Shown one piece after another: positions 30,684-42,497 of a stretch of 64,000 bases of DNA. Every line of letters starts with the position of its first letter. Positions within the stretch are counted from its first letter, which is position 1. The stretch covers positions 310,001 through 374,000 of the forward strand of contig OY723311.1 in assembly GCA_963210315.1 (NCBI GenBank), in the 5' to 3' direction. Source of the DNA: Rhynchopus euleeides (taxonomy: Eukaryota > Euglenozoa > Diplonemea > Diplonemida > Diplonemidae). The position numbers and the translations under genes are program-made. The notes under the pieces were generated by a model. That model searched no databases and had not been told where the DNA came from. It was given only the letters and a program-made list of their open reading frames with translations.

Positions 30684-30736
30684 CGCAACAGCGGCTCAAG
30701 GAGGGGGAAGGCAGCCCAACCCCCCCCCCCCCTAGG

Positions 30737-31559
30737 CATAGGGTGCGGGCGATTCGCCTATCGCCCTATATTCGCCCAACCGGGTTCGAGCCCCGATTAT
30801 CGCGTATCGAATCGCCTTATCGCCCATTATCGCCCGATTATCGCCAAATTATCGCCCAGTATCGCCCGTTTTCTTTCACACTTTCTGAAGGGGTCTTCAG
30901 CTAGTGGTGAGTGGGTTACCGCTCTACTGACCCTGGGTCCCACAGGGCCCTGTGACCTCGTCAACAACTGGGCCAAGACCTAGGATTCTGCATCAGAAAT
31001 CAGCTTCTGACCACTGACGTCATGTGGGTGGGTCATTTCCTTGGTCAAAACCCACGTGAGGAACTGGGCGTTGGCCCAGATCCTGACCTCGCTCAGGACC
31101 TTTTCACTCGCCGTTACGAGGAGCACCCGTGAGCATAGCGGGTAGGACCAAAGCGGGTACACCTTAGTGTTGAAGGAGATGCGTGGTTCTAGTGTAGTCG
31201 GTCTGAATGGGAGGAGATGAACTCCGTACGTTTGAGATGACTCATTGCATAGCCCACAGGAAGCTTCACGGCTGATCTGAGACCTGGGGCGGTTCTGACC
31301 CTGGTCACAGAGTCATCACCCACTGAGAACACTGGAGCAGAGGGCTTGATCTAGGTCAGGAACCGGGTCTTCACTGAGGCAATGACCCACTCACCACCTC
31401 AGCAGTGATCTGACGTCGCGAGAGTCCCTGGCCGGGCCATTTTGCCCCCAAAAATACGACGGAAAAATTATCGCCCACTTATCGCCTTGACAGAATGGGC
31501 GATAATGAGGGCGATAATTCTTGCAATTTGGGCGATAACCGAATCGCCCGCACCCTATG
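30737..31559. mobile_element. TIR element with TATCGCCC repeats, 823 bp
   Basis: CATAGGGTGCGGGCGATTCG at 30737 is mirrored at 31559. CCTAGG flanks both sides (30731-30736, 31560-31565) as a likely target duplication, though this palindrome can be read as 4 to 6 bases. Just inside each end are irregular repeats of ATTATCGCCC. The middle has no gene. A GGTTCGAGCCCC box near 30782 recalls a tRNA T-arm, but no tRNA fold is supported. Confidence 0.78.
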
Positions 31560-31563
31560 CCTA

Positions 31564-32710
31564 GGGGGGGTCAAATGGGGGTGACAAACACGATTTTTCA
31601 AAAAACCGGCGCAGAGGCCCCAAAGCCCCCGTAAACCCTCCAAACCCCCCCAGATCGGTCCGGAAACCCATCGAACCCCACTTTTCCACCATTCCGGGCA
31701 CCTCAGGTGCCCGAATTGGGGTACCTAAATTTTGTGCCACCGTTTGGTACCGTACAGTGCCACTGTGTGGGAGGTTGGAAAAGAAAATGCCCCAACACAC
31801 CACATCTGAGGGTTGCAATGCATGTTGCTTGCCAACCACGTCATCCGGTGGGTGTCAGGCGCTATGTAGGTGGCATTAGCCAGGTCTTCGATGTGTTCTG
31901 GCTTGTATATATACCTCCCTGCCTGCGGCACAGGCACTGCCTTTGTCCCCCACACCAGCCACAGAGAGCGTATTGTACTCGGTCCACGGTTGCTGATTCA
32001 TTGTGATGCGTTGTATCCTCGAGTGAACGTCACACACTAGTGGCACCACCACCCGCCATCCGAGAGCTGTATTGACTTTGCGCGCTTCCGTTGTATTCAC
32101 CTCGCCACGCATATTGCACCGTTCAGTACCAGTGCTCTTGGGCCAGGCAAAGTAGACCGCAGCAACTACCAATTCTGGCACAATGGGTACCACGACAGCG
32201 CACTTCATGTGTTCCCGGAATGTACAGCTCGTGTTGCAACAGTCGTTGTCAACACATCCCGGTTGTGGAGCACTGCTGCACAGGAATCACACGACCATCT
32301 GGACTGTTCCGTACCTACAGGCAGCCTCCCGGTGCATGGTGGCAGGGAGGTATATATACAAGCCAGAACACATCGAAGACCTGGCTAATGCCACCTACAT
32401 AGCGCCTGACACCCACCGGATGACGTGGTTGGCAAGCAACATGCATTGCAACCCTCAGATGTGGTGTGTTGGGGCATTTTCTTTTCCAACCTCCCACACA
32501 GTGGCACTGTACGGTACCAAACGGTGGCACAAAATTTAGGTACCCCAATTCGGGCACCTGAGGTGCCCGGAATGGTGGAAAAGTGGGGTTCGATGGGTTT
32601 CCGGACCGATCTGGGGGGGTTTGGAGGGTTTACGGGGGCTTTGGGGCCTCTGCGCCGGTTTTTTGAAAAATCGTGTTTGTCCACGTAAAAGGGTGGCATT
32701 TGACCCCCCC
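31564..32710. mobile_element. TIR element with about 359-bp arms, TA target, 1147 bp
   Basis: Sequence from GGGGGGGTCAAATG (31564) to TATATATACCTCCCTGCC (about 31924) is repeated almost exactly inverted at 32340-32710. The middle is about 415 bases. TA lies at both borders (31562-31563, 32711-32712). The left border falls inside the CTAG junction of the element before it, so this element landed at that edge. No coding capacity. Confidence 0.85.
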
Positions 32711-32712
32711 TA

Positions 32713-33994
32713 CCCCCCCCCCCCCCCGCTCAGCCCCTGATGGACCTCCCTTCACGCCTGTGGTAGGGTGGGTTGTTCGGTGTGCCATGGGCAGGAGAAG
32801 GAGAACACCTGAGAGAGGGTCGCACTCTCGAGTGTCTGTGCTGGGCAACACTGCTGTATAAATAGGTTGGGCGGGTGTGGGGGTGGGGAGGGGAGGGGAG
32901 GGGGTGGCGCAGCAAGGGTTTTTTTTGGCAGGTGTGCGCTCACACACACACACAGGTATCGAGTGCCTTCTACTTACGCTGTGGTCCCAAGAGGTCATGT
33001 CTTGGAGATTTTCTTCGCACACACTCACACATACACACACTCCCTGTTACCCTGACTTTGTCTGACCCCCCTGCTGCTCGAACCACCCCAGCGTCGGGAG
33101 GCTGTGGCGTGATCTTTGCACTGCGCCCCTGCCCAGCTTCCTCTTTGGGCTGTGTGTTGTGCCCAGCCCCTTTTGTTTAGCGGACTCCTCCTTACCAAGA
33201 CAAAGTGATCGGTTTGCATTTCGTGCGCTCGGCGAACGTTGTGTTTGCGAGTTGGGGGTGGTGGGGCGGAGGTGGAGGGGCGGAGCGTGGGGGGGGAGGA
33301 ATTGGGTGCTTGATGTATTGCCTTCGTGGAAAAAAGGTATCGGGTCCACCCCCCACCCCCTCATAAAATGCAGGTGGTGGCCCTGCAGGACTGAACTGCC
33401 CACAAACGACATGGCAAAGTGCGGTGTTGGACGGGGGGAAGGCCATAACAAGGGAATCAAAAGGCCACATATCATAGTTCTCGTGGTGCTCAGCCGACCC
33501 CCCCCCCCCCCACCCCCCACCCCCATGCCCTTCCCCCGCCCACCCCGACCCCTCCCCCACCCACATTGAACCGCATCTCATTGCTCGTGCATTGCAGTGC
33601 AACATAAAAGTGGTGCACGCAATGCAGTTAACTGGTAGGTCACAAAACCTATTTCGTACGTTGCCTTCGCTTGGAGAACCCGTTTATAGTAATTACAGCA
33701 GGGTGGTGTTAGGTTAGACCTGTGAGTTTTGCCCAGGAAATTCGGTGGGTTTCGATGGCGAAAAAGCTAGCGCACGGCCAGTTCTGGCGTACACAACGTG
33801 GCCAGAATAAGGTTCTTTCGTATCCCGTTTGGGACTTCTTCCCCCTTCAACCACTCACAACACATACACACCCAAACAAACCCTAAGAACACACTGCCCT
33901 CTCTGGTCGAGAAAGAGAAAACGGCTCGGATTCACAGCAACGGCTGATTCTTTGGCATATTATGTATCCTCCCCCTCCCCCCCCCCGCCCCCCA
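32713..33994. other. Intergenic, no gene recognised
   Basis: About 1.3 kb with C or G runs (32715-32727, 33500-33510), a CACA-rich tract near 32940-33035 and no supported frame. A GC-rich block about 33240-33300 is purine-biased. Confidence 0.5.
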
Positions 33995-35052
33995 TCACGG
34001 TGGGATCTTGTAAATTTTACATGTATAACTACAAGTATATACATGTATTATACATGTATAATACTTGCATGTCAACTATTATACATGTATAATACATGTA
34101 TATGCCTGAAATATACATGTAAAATACATGTACCTGGGACCCCCCGTGTTTAAGTCCCCCCCCTGGAGGCGATTTTCGGCCGGGGGGGACTTAAACACGG
34201 GGGGGGCGGACCTAAACACAGGGGGGGCTTAAACACGGGGGTGGCACAGTGGAGACCAAGAAGACCTCTTCCTCTGCTGTCGTAGGGGGGTAATTCCGGT
34301 CCGGATGGACTTTTGGCACCCCACTTTTCGACTCTGACAGCACCTGGAGGGCCTAGGGGCCACCTGATGACCCTCCAGACCAGCCCACCCCCGTGTTTAG
34401 GTCCACCTGTGTTTAAGTCCCCCCCCTGCCAGACCCCCAGGGGGGGACTTAAACACGGGGGTAAGGGGGGGGGACTTATACACGGGGGGTCCCAGGTATA
34501 TCAAGTAAAAATACAAGTATAATACTTGCATGTCAACTATTATACTTGTATTTTTACTTGATATACATGTATTTTACATGTATATTTCAGGCATTTACAT
34601 GTATTTTACATGTATAATACTTGTCATGCAAGTATTATACATGTAAAATACTTGCATGACAAGTAAAATACTTGCATGCAAGTAAAATACATGTATTTTA
34701 CTTGCATGCAAGTATTTTACTTGTCATGCAAGTATTATACATGTATTTTACTTGTCATGCAAGTATTTTACATGTATAATACTTGCATGACAAGTATTAT
34801 ACATGTAAAATACATGTAAATGCCTGAAATATACATGTAAAATACATGTATATCAAGTAAAAATACAAGTATAATAGTTGACATGCAAGTATTATACTTG
34901 TATTTTTACTTGATATACATGTATTTTACATGTATATTTCAGGCATATACATGTATTATACATGTATAATAGTTGACATGCAAGTATTATACATGTATAA
35001 TACATGTATATACTTGTAGTTATACATGTAAAATTTACAAGATCCCACCGTG
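33995..35052. mobile_element. ACATGTA-rich foldback element, copy 2
   Basis: CACGGTGGGATCTTG at 33995 and its inverse at 35052 bound an element made almost wholly of ACATGTA/TACATGT and CTTGCATGCAAG blocks in both orientations. AT flanks both sides and may be a 2-bp duplication. Without the nested insertion it is about 690 bases. It gives the empty-site reference for the insertions in copy 1. Confidence 0.85.
34133..34496. mobile_element. CCTGGGACC foldback MITE nested in copy 2, TA target
   Basis: CCTGGGACCCCCCGTGTTTA at 34133 is mirrored at 34496, with TA at both borders (34131-34132, 34497-34498). Inside are repeated GGGGACTTAAACACGGGG blocks in both orientations. 364 bp, non-coding. Confidence 0.82.
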
Positions 35053-35054
35053 AT

Positions 35055-35928
35055 CGCCACACGCGGCAGTGGTAAACACCACCACCACCACCACCTCCTC
35101 CTCCATCCCTCCCCCCCTGTTGAATCTGCAGGGGTGCCTACTCCAGATTGAACATAACCACATCAAGGCGCTCCTGCTGCTGCGGTGTTGCACGCAATTT
35201 GCACTGCGGGTGGTGTGGGTGGGTGGGTGTGGGCAACTTATCCCTCCGGTGCGGCTGGTTGGTGGCTTTTTTTTGGCAAGGGTTTTGTGGTGGCTGAAAG
35301 GAAGCCGCTCCAAAAAAAAATGGCTGCGAGCTGGTGTTGGTTTCCTGCAGTGTGGCGCTTCATCCCGTGTCTGTACAAATGTGTCAAATTGCTTCTTCTC
35401 AATTCTGGTTGGAGGAATGTAGTCCACAGTTCAGCAGAGTTGCTCGCTGCATTGTCTTGAAAATGCCGACAATGGCTTCTTCTGCAACACGCTGGTTTGC
35501 AATCAAACCTGGCACCAAGACATACGTCAGCAGTAATGCTGCGGCCCCAGTTGATCACAGGCAACAGCTGGTCAGCCATGGCGTGGTCGGTGATCGCATG
35601 CAGGTCGACCTGCTCTCCGAGTGCAATGATCCACTCGAGTGCATTGTCATCGTTCGGCAGGTCCTGAGGAGGGGTGTGGTAAGGCAAGGCAGTGGCGCTT
35701 GACGCGGCAAAGGCGATCCAGATCGCACCCCCACGGAAAAGACAAAACCCGGGCGGCATGGCCTGAACAGAACAGCCTCATCGTTGTGCAACTCTGGCAC
35801 TGCGCCACTGCCCAGCACACATGAGAACCGAAGTATTGTTCAGTGTGGAGGCACACCGCGGAGCTCTGGTGAACCGAGGTGATTTTTGGCCACAACACCG
35901 CCAAACGGAGGTCAAATCAGATGGCGAA
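35055..35928. other. Intergenic, no gene recognised
   Basis: About 0.9 kb between the foldback and the small MITE near the EDC4-like gene end. A CCA-type run opens it. Overlapping frames on both strands lack family signatures. Confidence 0.5.
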
Positions 35929-36036
35929 GGGGGTCTTCGCTGGTCGTTATTCTTTGTCAATTTTCGTTAGTTTTCAGCTAATTCAACAGGAAATGCACCA
36001 AAATGCACTGACGATCACCCCGTAGCGAAGACCCCC
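35929..36036. mobile_element. 108-bp MITE with GGGGGTCTTCGCT ends
   Basis: GGGGGTCTTCGCT at 35929 is mirrored by AGCGAAGACCCCC ending at 36036. The interior CGTTAGTTTTCAG ... AAATGCACCAAAATGCAC is related to 54380-54430. It overlaps the last codons of the EDC4-like frame. No clear target duplication. Confidence 0.7.
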
Positions 36037-39000
36037 TAACACACATGCCAAGACAGCTGCCTTTGGGCCAGGCCAGAGTCGCCCTGGTCCTGCTGCAGTG
36101 CATGCCTTGACGAAGATCCACGAGTCACGAAGCAGCGCCACCATTTCCTCAACGCTGAGGCTACGGGCAACCTCTGCACGCTTGTCGAAGGTCTGGGCGC
36201 GGAACCACTGCAGATGCCCACAGACGTCCTCGTCGGGATGCTGCATCTGGTGCTGGTTGACACGCGAGACGCACTCGTTGTACTGCTGCTCGGCAATCAA
36301 CCGCCGCCACACCGCCTTCTGGTCGAGCGATGCGTTGCCCACAGTGGAGATGCTGTCCTCAGGCCGCACCGAGTCCTGCAGTGCGTGGTTGAAAGGGTGG
36401 TGGGCAGGACCGAAACAGGCGGCAAAGCCACTTGGAATTAACGGCAACACCCCCTTTTGCCCCGAAGCACACATCACAGCAGGCCCAAGGCATAAAGGCA
36501 TGTGCATGCCCCCCTCCCAATCACCCAAAATATTGCTCGCATGACATTTGCTCTACCCTAACACAGTCGGGTTTGGTAAATTCACTGACAAGACTGGTGA
36601 AGCCGATGTCGATGCATACTTCGCGCAGTGGGTCGACATCCTCCGCACGGCACTGGTCCAGGAAGGAGGCGACCTTCTGCACTGCGTTCTGCTTCACAGC
36701 CAGGTGCTCCTCGCGCAGAACCTCGAGGCCTGCCATCAATTCCTGAAGGGCGGTGTGGAATGTGCAGTGGTGTGCCAGTTCAAGAAGAGATAATGCCCCC
36801 CTTGAGCTCTTCTGACAAACTACTCCCACCCCCACCAGACCAACAACGCATCCCTTTGCACCGCCCTTCTCTCTGTTGCTTTCTGTTGCGACACTCCGTA
36901 CACAGCGACACATGACGATACGACGCGCTGTGTGTGACACTGACAGAGCGAATACCCCCCTCCTCCCCCACCCCTCCCGTTGACCAATGGTCGGTCTAGC
37001 CGCAGCATGGCCACCCCATGTTGCATGGAAGGGACAGCAATGCATACCGCGAATGCAGGCGAGAGCTGGTAGTGTGGGATGGACGCCTGGAGGGACGGCA
37101 GCTGGGCCTGCTGCACAAGTGCGAGGCGTTCGGTGCAGGCCTTCTGCATGGCATCGGCATGCTGCAGGTAGATGGCGAACATGGATTTCAGGTGCTGGCC
37201 CATCGCCCCCAGGATGTCGGACTCCAGCTTCTTCGTCCCGATGATCTCCTCCGCAATGACGGTGCGTGCGATGGTGCGCGGGTGGCTGGAGAGCTGCTGG
37301 ATTTCAGGTGCAAACAGCCCATCAGCAGCGGTGGGCCCTGTGTACTGCTGCAGCTGTTTGGCGAAGGCGGGCGAGAGGTTGGCGGGCGGCGGTGGGGTCG
37401 GACCGCCCCGGTAGGCGTGGTAGGCGCAGAGCAGCTCGTCGCTGCTCAGCAGCTGCGCACCGGTGGTTTTCGAAAACTCTGCCAGCGGGCCGCTGAGCGT
37501 TTCCTTCAGCTGGGTCTTCTGCTGCGCCCACTGCGGACCCACGCTCAGCTCGCCCTGGGCAAAGCCTGCCAGCTGGGTTCGTGTGCCTGCCAGGGTAGCC
37601 TCGTAGCTCTCCTCGACCTGCTCACCCGTCTTGTCCTTCACACCCTTCCCCCTCTCCAGCTTGTCGCCCAAAGACTCGAGGCGTGTCCCGACATGTTTGA
37701 GCAGCTCGCTGTGGCAGGGGTTGTTGTTGGGGAGGGCCGAAAGTATGCCAAACACAAGACCTGTGGAGACGACCAGCAGGCAATGCCACCAGGCCAGACA
37801 AACCTCCCAGGAGCCTCCAGGCCCACTGTGGCCAAGTCAGGGGTTAACTGCCCCTGATCAAAAAAGGGCCTGGTCAATTTCTGGCCTGATTCGGCCACCG
37901 TGCCTAATCCCCATCACCCCCCACCGGGCCCCCATCACATCGGGGATCAAAAGCACACAACATCATCACCGGGGCCAACACCAGCCCTGAACTGCGTTGC
38001 ATACCATTGACTCTTCAACTTCGACAGCGCCTGGGTGACAGACGCAATCTGCCGAACGACCGGCTGGTCCTTCTTCCCCGCGCTCTGCACTGCGAAGGCC
38101 GGGGCCGGCAGCGCCGAGCAGGCTATCCGCCCCTCAACAGAGCCGAAGGGGACGGACTTCAGGGTGCACGTCCCCTTGTCGGACGGCTTGAAGGGCAGCA
38201 GGGACAGGCGGAGGGAGTCGACAACACAGATGCGGCACTTCCCCACCTGCTCCGCAGGGAGGCAGTACTCCAGCACGCCAGTCATGTCCTGCCGGTAGAC
38301 GACGACAGAGACGGCAGATGTATCGCTCAATGTGAAGTGCATCACAAGGGAGAGCGACTCATCGCCGTACAGCATGCAGTACGGACCACCGTTGAGCGTT
38401 AGCCGCGCAGCTGAGGGGTTTATGGAGGTCGGGAGAGCGAGCTCGAGGAGCAGGGATGGCGTGATGGACTCGACGCCAACCGCCACATCCCACACCCGGA
38501 GCATCATCGACTTGCTCAGCGTCAGCAGCAGCGGCGTCTGCTGCGCATGCGGGGGTGTGGACGGAGAGGACCTCCCGTTCGCCTCAACCTTCCCGAGGGC
38601 AGGGTCGAGCCAGCCCAGCCCGAGGAGGGGCTCCTTGAAGGGCTTGAAGGAGAAGGGGCTCTTCCAGCCGCTCTCCGCACCTGCAGGTCTGGAGTAGAGC
38701 TCGACCGAGTCGCTGCAATCGGATGCCGCCGCCGCAAAAACCTTCTTCTTCGGGCAAGCGGACAGCGCGTTGTAAACGGGGGCGCCACCGCCTGGCTTGG
38801 CAGCATTGCGAACGACGGTCATGCCCTGACCTTCAACCCCCGACTTCAGCTGCGACACGCGGTACTCTCTCAGGCATTTGTCAGATGCCAGCGTGATGAG
38901 GGTGTCCTTGTCAACCCACGCCAGATGGGTGTGCTTCACATCTCCAGAGAGGGCTAGCGGCTGCTTCGGCTCCGAAGGGTATTTCGAAAAGATGCTGAGG

Positions 39001-39350
39001 TTGCCAGCTGCATCGCTAATCGCATATGCGTCAGAGAGGCCCGCGATGTCTGTGACAGACCCTTTCAGCTTGGTTGGCACCTTCTCGCTGGATGCGTTTT
39101 TATCGTTGATGACGGAACGGACGCTCTCCCCGCTCCCGCTGCTATAGAATATCCGATCCCCTTCTCCCACCAGGACCCTCCGGCGCATGTCATTTGCCTG
39201 CAGGAAATTTGTCGCTACCCGATCCTCGACAAACTCCTCGTCGGGGAAGCAAGCCATCACGGGCAGGTCCACCTCCAACGTGCACTTCTCCACCCCATTG
39301 CGGGTGGACCATTCCCAGGTTTCTGCGGCAGGTGCTGCTTCGCCCGACAT
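35983..39350 (-). CDS. EDC4/Ge-1-like beta-propeller and helical scaffold protein (four exons)
   Basis: The ATG at 39350 opens exon 1, which ends at 37982 (GTGTTG donor) or 37970 (GTGATG); both leave the same phase. Exon 2 is 37760-37048 (acceptor CTCCACAG, donor GTATGC), exon 3 is 36742-36620 (CCCTTCAG, GTATGC) and exon 4 starts at 36375 (ACTGCAG). All junctions keep frame, giving about 865 residues. Exon 1 encodes WD-type blades (TLASDKCLREYRV, LLLTLSKSMMLRVWDV). Exon 2 is Pro-poor, helical and charged. The last exon has LIAEQQYNECVSRV and SLSVEEMVALLRD, resembling the C-terminal helical repeats of EDC4, a scaffold of mRNA decapping in P-bodies. That family call is by eye and tentative; another WD40 scaffold is possible. 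The final 16-17 codons and the stop lie in a MITE. Confidence 0.6.
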
Positions 39351-39352
39351 GT

Positions 39353-40508
39353 CTGCCCCCCCTCCCCTCACAAGGGAGAGAGGAGAGAGAGAGAGCGGGA
39401 GGCGAGAGTGCACGCGCGGGTGGGGGGGGAGTGGGGTGGTCCTGTGCCCCCCTACTCCCGGGCCTCGCCCCGGTAGGCCCGCTCTCGGCTGGCCTCCCCC
39501 CCCACCACCAACCACCACCGCGGCTGGCACCGGCTCCAACGCGCACGCCGCTTTGGATGTAGAGGGGGTTCCCCTTCTGTGTGTTGCCTGCCCCAGTCAG
39601 GGGGGAGGGACGTCTGTGTGTCCCTTGTGTCAGAGAGGTGCGTTGTATTGTGAGGTGGAGGTGTGCTGTTGGTGCCTTGTTTGGGAGAGAGGTTTCAGAG
39701 GACTTAGATACGCCGTGTGTGTGTTGATCACTTTTTAGGTGGGTTAACCCTGCACGGAGCCAAGCCCACCCCCGTGTGTGTGTGTGCAGAGCGGCATGAT
39801 CTCCAATGAGATTGAAGGGTGTGGGGGAGCTGAAGGCTCCTGAATAGCCGATGGAAAGGGGCAGGAGGAAGGGAAGGGGGGGGGGGGGTAGTCGCTCTGA
39901 TCTTTCACGTTATGCTGCATCGTTAGCCTCACGAAGCACGGCAAGTCGGCGGGACCCCCCCCCCCCCCCACCCCCTCTCCACGGCTAGCGAGGAAGAGAT
40001 GGGGAGGCAGGGGGGGTGGCGAGGATGAGAAATAGCACCGCACGGGGGGGGATGCACACATGCATATGTACTTGCAACACAGAACACGCATACTTGGTGG
40101 GCATTACTTAACTTTTACTCTGCCCGGGGATGCAATAGGGGGTAATAAGGCCAGCTTCCCGTACCCTCAGCTCAGTAGTACCAACAATCACCGCTCAAAC
40201 CGTGGCCAATCATGCCACACAACATGACACACGTGCCAAAAAAAAAAAATGGCTCGGTGTGCTGACTGTCTGCCCGCATTCCCTCGGGTGTTGGTGCCAG
40301 AAGGATTGTCGTTGCTCTGCAGTGGGCCCGCTCCAGCGTCATCCGTCGCTCGGCTCAGAGTCTAGCCCACGTGGTTGCAGTTCGGTGAGTGCAGGAGGCA
40401 GGTGGGGCTGCGATCCGCTCAGGGGTCTACCCACCCAAAGCCTGATCGGCATGCACGCAGAGCTCTTGCCTTTGGACCCCCCCGAGACATCGGCTGGAAT
40501 CAGTCCAA
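39353..40508. other. Intergenic between EDC4-like gene and acyl-CoA-binding gene
   Basis: Pyrimidine-rich on the minus strand just before the EDC4-like ATG (CTCTCTCTCTCC..., about 39375-39400), with GCAG two bases before the ATG. This could be a trans-splice acceptor. The rest has G/C runs near 39878-39888 and 39955-39968 and no supported gene. Confidence 0.5.
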
Positions 40509-42497
40509 TCACTTCCCTGCTGACGCCAAGTCCTTCACTGCTTCGGTGTACTGCGCCATGGCTGCGTCGGTCTCCATGCCTTGGCGGGAAGTCCACGCCT
40601 GCCACTTCGCCTTGCCTTGGAAGTCGAACATTCCAGGCTTCGGCTTGGTGCAGTCACCCTCGGTAGCCTGTGGCAAGGGGAAGTGTAGGAGAAGGTGGGT
40701 AGGTGGTAAGGTCTTCCGCTGGTGTATATTCATGCAGGTTCTCTTTCGAGAACGGCTCTAGAAAATAGGCACGGCACCTGCCATCAGAGGTGCACAGGAA
40801 CGGGCGTTGCCGCTTTCTCGTTTTGTTATGAGCATGGCAGGCGGTGCGGCCATTTGCTCCACTCCACCCAAACCCGGTGCCGGGAACGGGCACAACCGGA
40901 CGTAAACCGAACACCAACCCCCTGTGACATGACGCCCCTCCAAATGCACACGGCACATACCTGCTTGTACAGCGAATACAGCACCAGCTTTTCATCGTTG
41001 CTGAGATCGCCGAAAAGCCGCGACCGCTCCACGGCTGCCTCGAACTTCTTCTCGGGTGTCTCCTCAGGGGCGTCTGCGTCGTCCTCTGCGCCGTCCCCAT
41101 GCGTGACAACCAGAACGCTGAGCGCATCCGTGACAGGGTCGCACATGATGCCTGTGTCCACGGGGGGCTCTGCCTCGTACCTCTCCTGCAGCGTCTTCAC
41201 GCACAGGTCCTTGATGGGTGCCGACCACGTGGGGTACAGCTCACGCCTCAGACGGTCCACGCGGCTGTGAATGGTGGGCGGCAGATGAAACAACTCTGGG
41301 CACGGCGGCATGTGCCAAGCGCCAGTCCACCCCCCCACCGGTAATTCGGAGCAGTGCAGCCAGGAGATCCTCAGCTGGGAAGGCAGATATTAGAACAAGG
41401 GGACAACAGTCGGGATGCCTTCTGTCATCCACAGTGCACACGACATCCGCTGTACTGGGACACACTGACCCTCCCGTGGATGCAACACCAGGTCATGACG
41501 AACAGAACTTGGCTGTATGCGCCACCGCACATCACCCCCACTGCGCACGCAGAGTGGGATGCCGGAGAGACCGACACCCGCAGAGACTCAACACCCCACC
41601 CTTGCCTACCTCACACAACACCACGCCTTCGACAGGTCTCCCCCAACACCCACCCCCACCCCCACTCTCACACAAGCCATACCAGGTGTACGTCACAGAC
41701 TTGTTCCCACCCACAGCCACCATCCTCTCGACCTTCGGGACATTCCGATCCGACATATACTCCCAGAAGGGCACTGACTCAATCACAACGGACAGCGACT
41801 CGTCCGACAGAGGGGAGGCCAGGAGGTGCCCGATATAGTGAAGGGGTGCGCCCAGGGCCGCACGCTTCTCAAAGGCATCGGCGATAGGGCCTGGTGCGGC
41901 CAATGCTGCGCGGAGGAGGTGCATGTCGGCACCGCTCAGGCAGGTGTCTTCGCACAGGGCCTCTGTGGTGTGGGGGGCCTCGAGGTGGGACGTGGCACGG
42001 CAGGCCGCCAGCGCCAGCTTGTGCGACGAAGGCGGGACGCACGCGTTGAAGGAGTTGCCCCGGAACCCGAGGTCCAGGCAGAACTCAACGACGCCGTGCT
42101 GGTCGTTGCAGTCGCCCATCAGCGCTTCGGTGTCCACCAGCCACATGCGGCCCTCCTGTGCAGCGAGGCGGGTGCGCATGGCATCGAGCAGGTCGGCACC
42201 GCCCTGTCTCGCCGCCTTCTGTGCCAGCTCCATCACCGCAGTCAGAACCTCATCCCCGGCACCTGCCCTATCCAGGATGCCGCGGCAGGCCTCAAAGTCG
42301 CCCTGCACACACGCGAGCCACCCTGCGTCCACCTCGTCCTCGCCTTCGTCCTCGCCGTCCTCCCCTACGTAGGTCACGGGGATCATCGCGTCAGCATCGC
42401 CCTTGCCCTTCTTGCAGTCGTCCAGCAGGCTCAGTGCATCGGAGTCGAGCCGGAATATGTACGTCGTGCCGGCGAATGTCTCGCGGAGTTCGACCAT
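40509..42497 (-). CDS. Three-exon protein ending in an acyl-CoA-binding (ACBP) domain
   Basis: The ATG at 42497 starts exon 1, which ends at 41715, 41721 or 41733 (three in-phase donors). Exon 2 is 41374-40961 (acceptor TGCCTTCCCAG, donor GTATGT) and exon 3 is 40667-40509 (acceptor TTGCCACAG). Across the second junction the protein reads LVLYSLYKQ|ATEGDCTKPKPG, the core of ACBP. FDFQGKAKWQAW follows, with the Lys and Trp that bind the CoA ester. The domain starts in exon 2 at KFEAAVERSRLFGDL. The roughly 350 residues before it are not recognised. A stretch with HGVVEFCLDLGF has some likeness to PUB-type ubiquitin-pathway domains, which is speculative. ACBP binds long-chain acyl-CoA in the cytosol. 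No signal peptide or span is seen, so it is probably soluble. The second intron (293 bases) is certain. Confidence 0.82.

Noticed and set aside
30778-30800. GGTTCGAGCCCC, like a tRNA T-arm, in the TATCGCCC element
   Set aside because: No acceptor stem, D-arm or anticodon arm can be built around it. A tRNA-derived trace is possible but cannot be supported.
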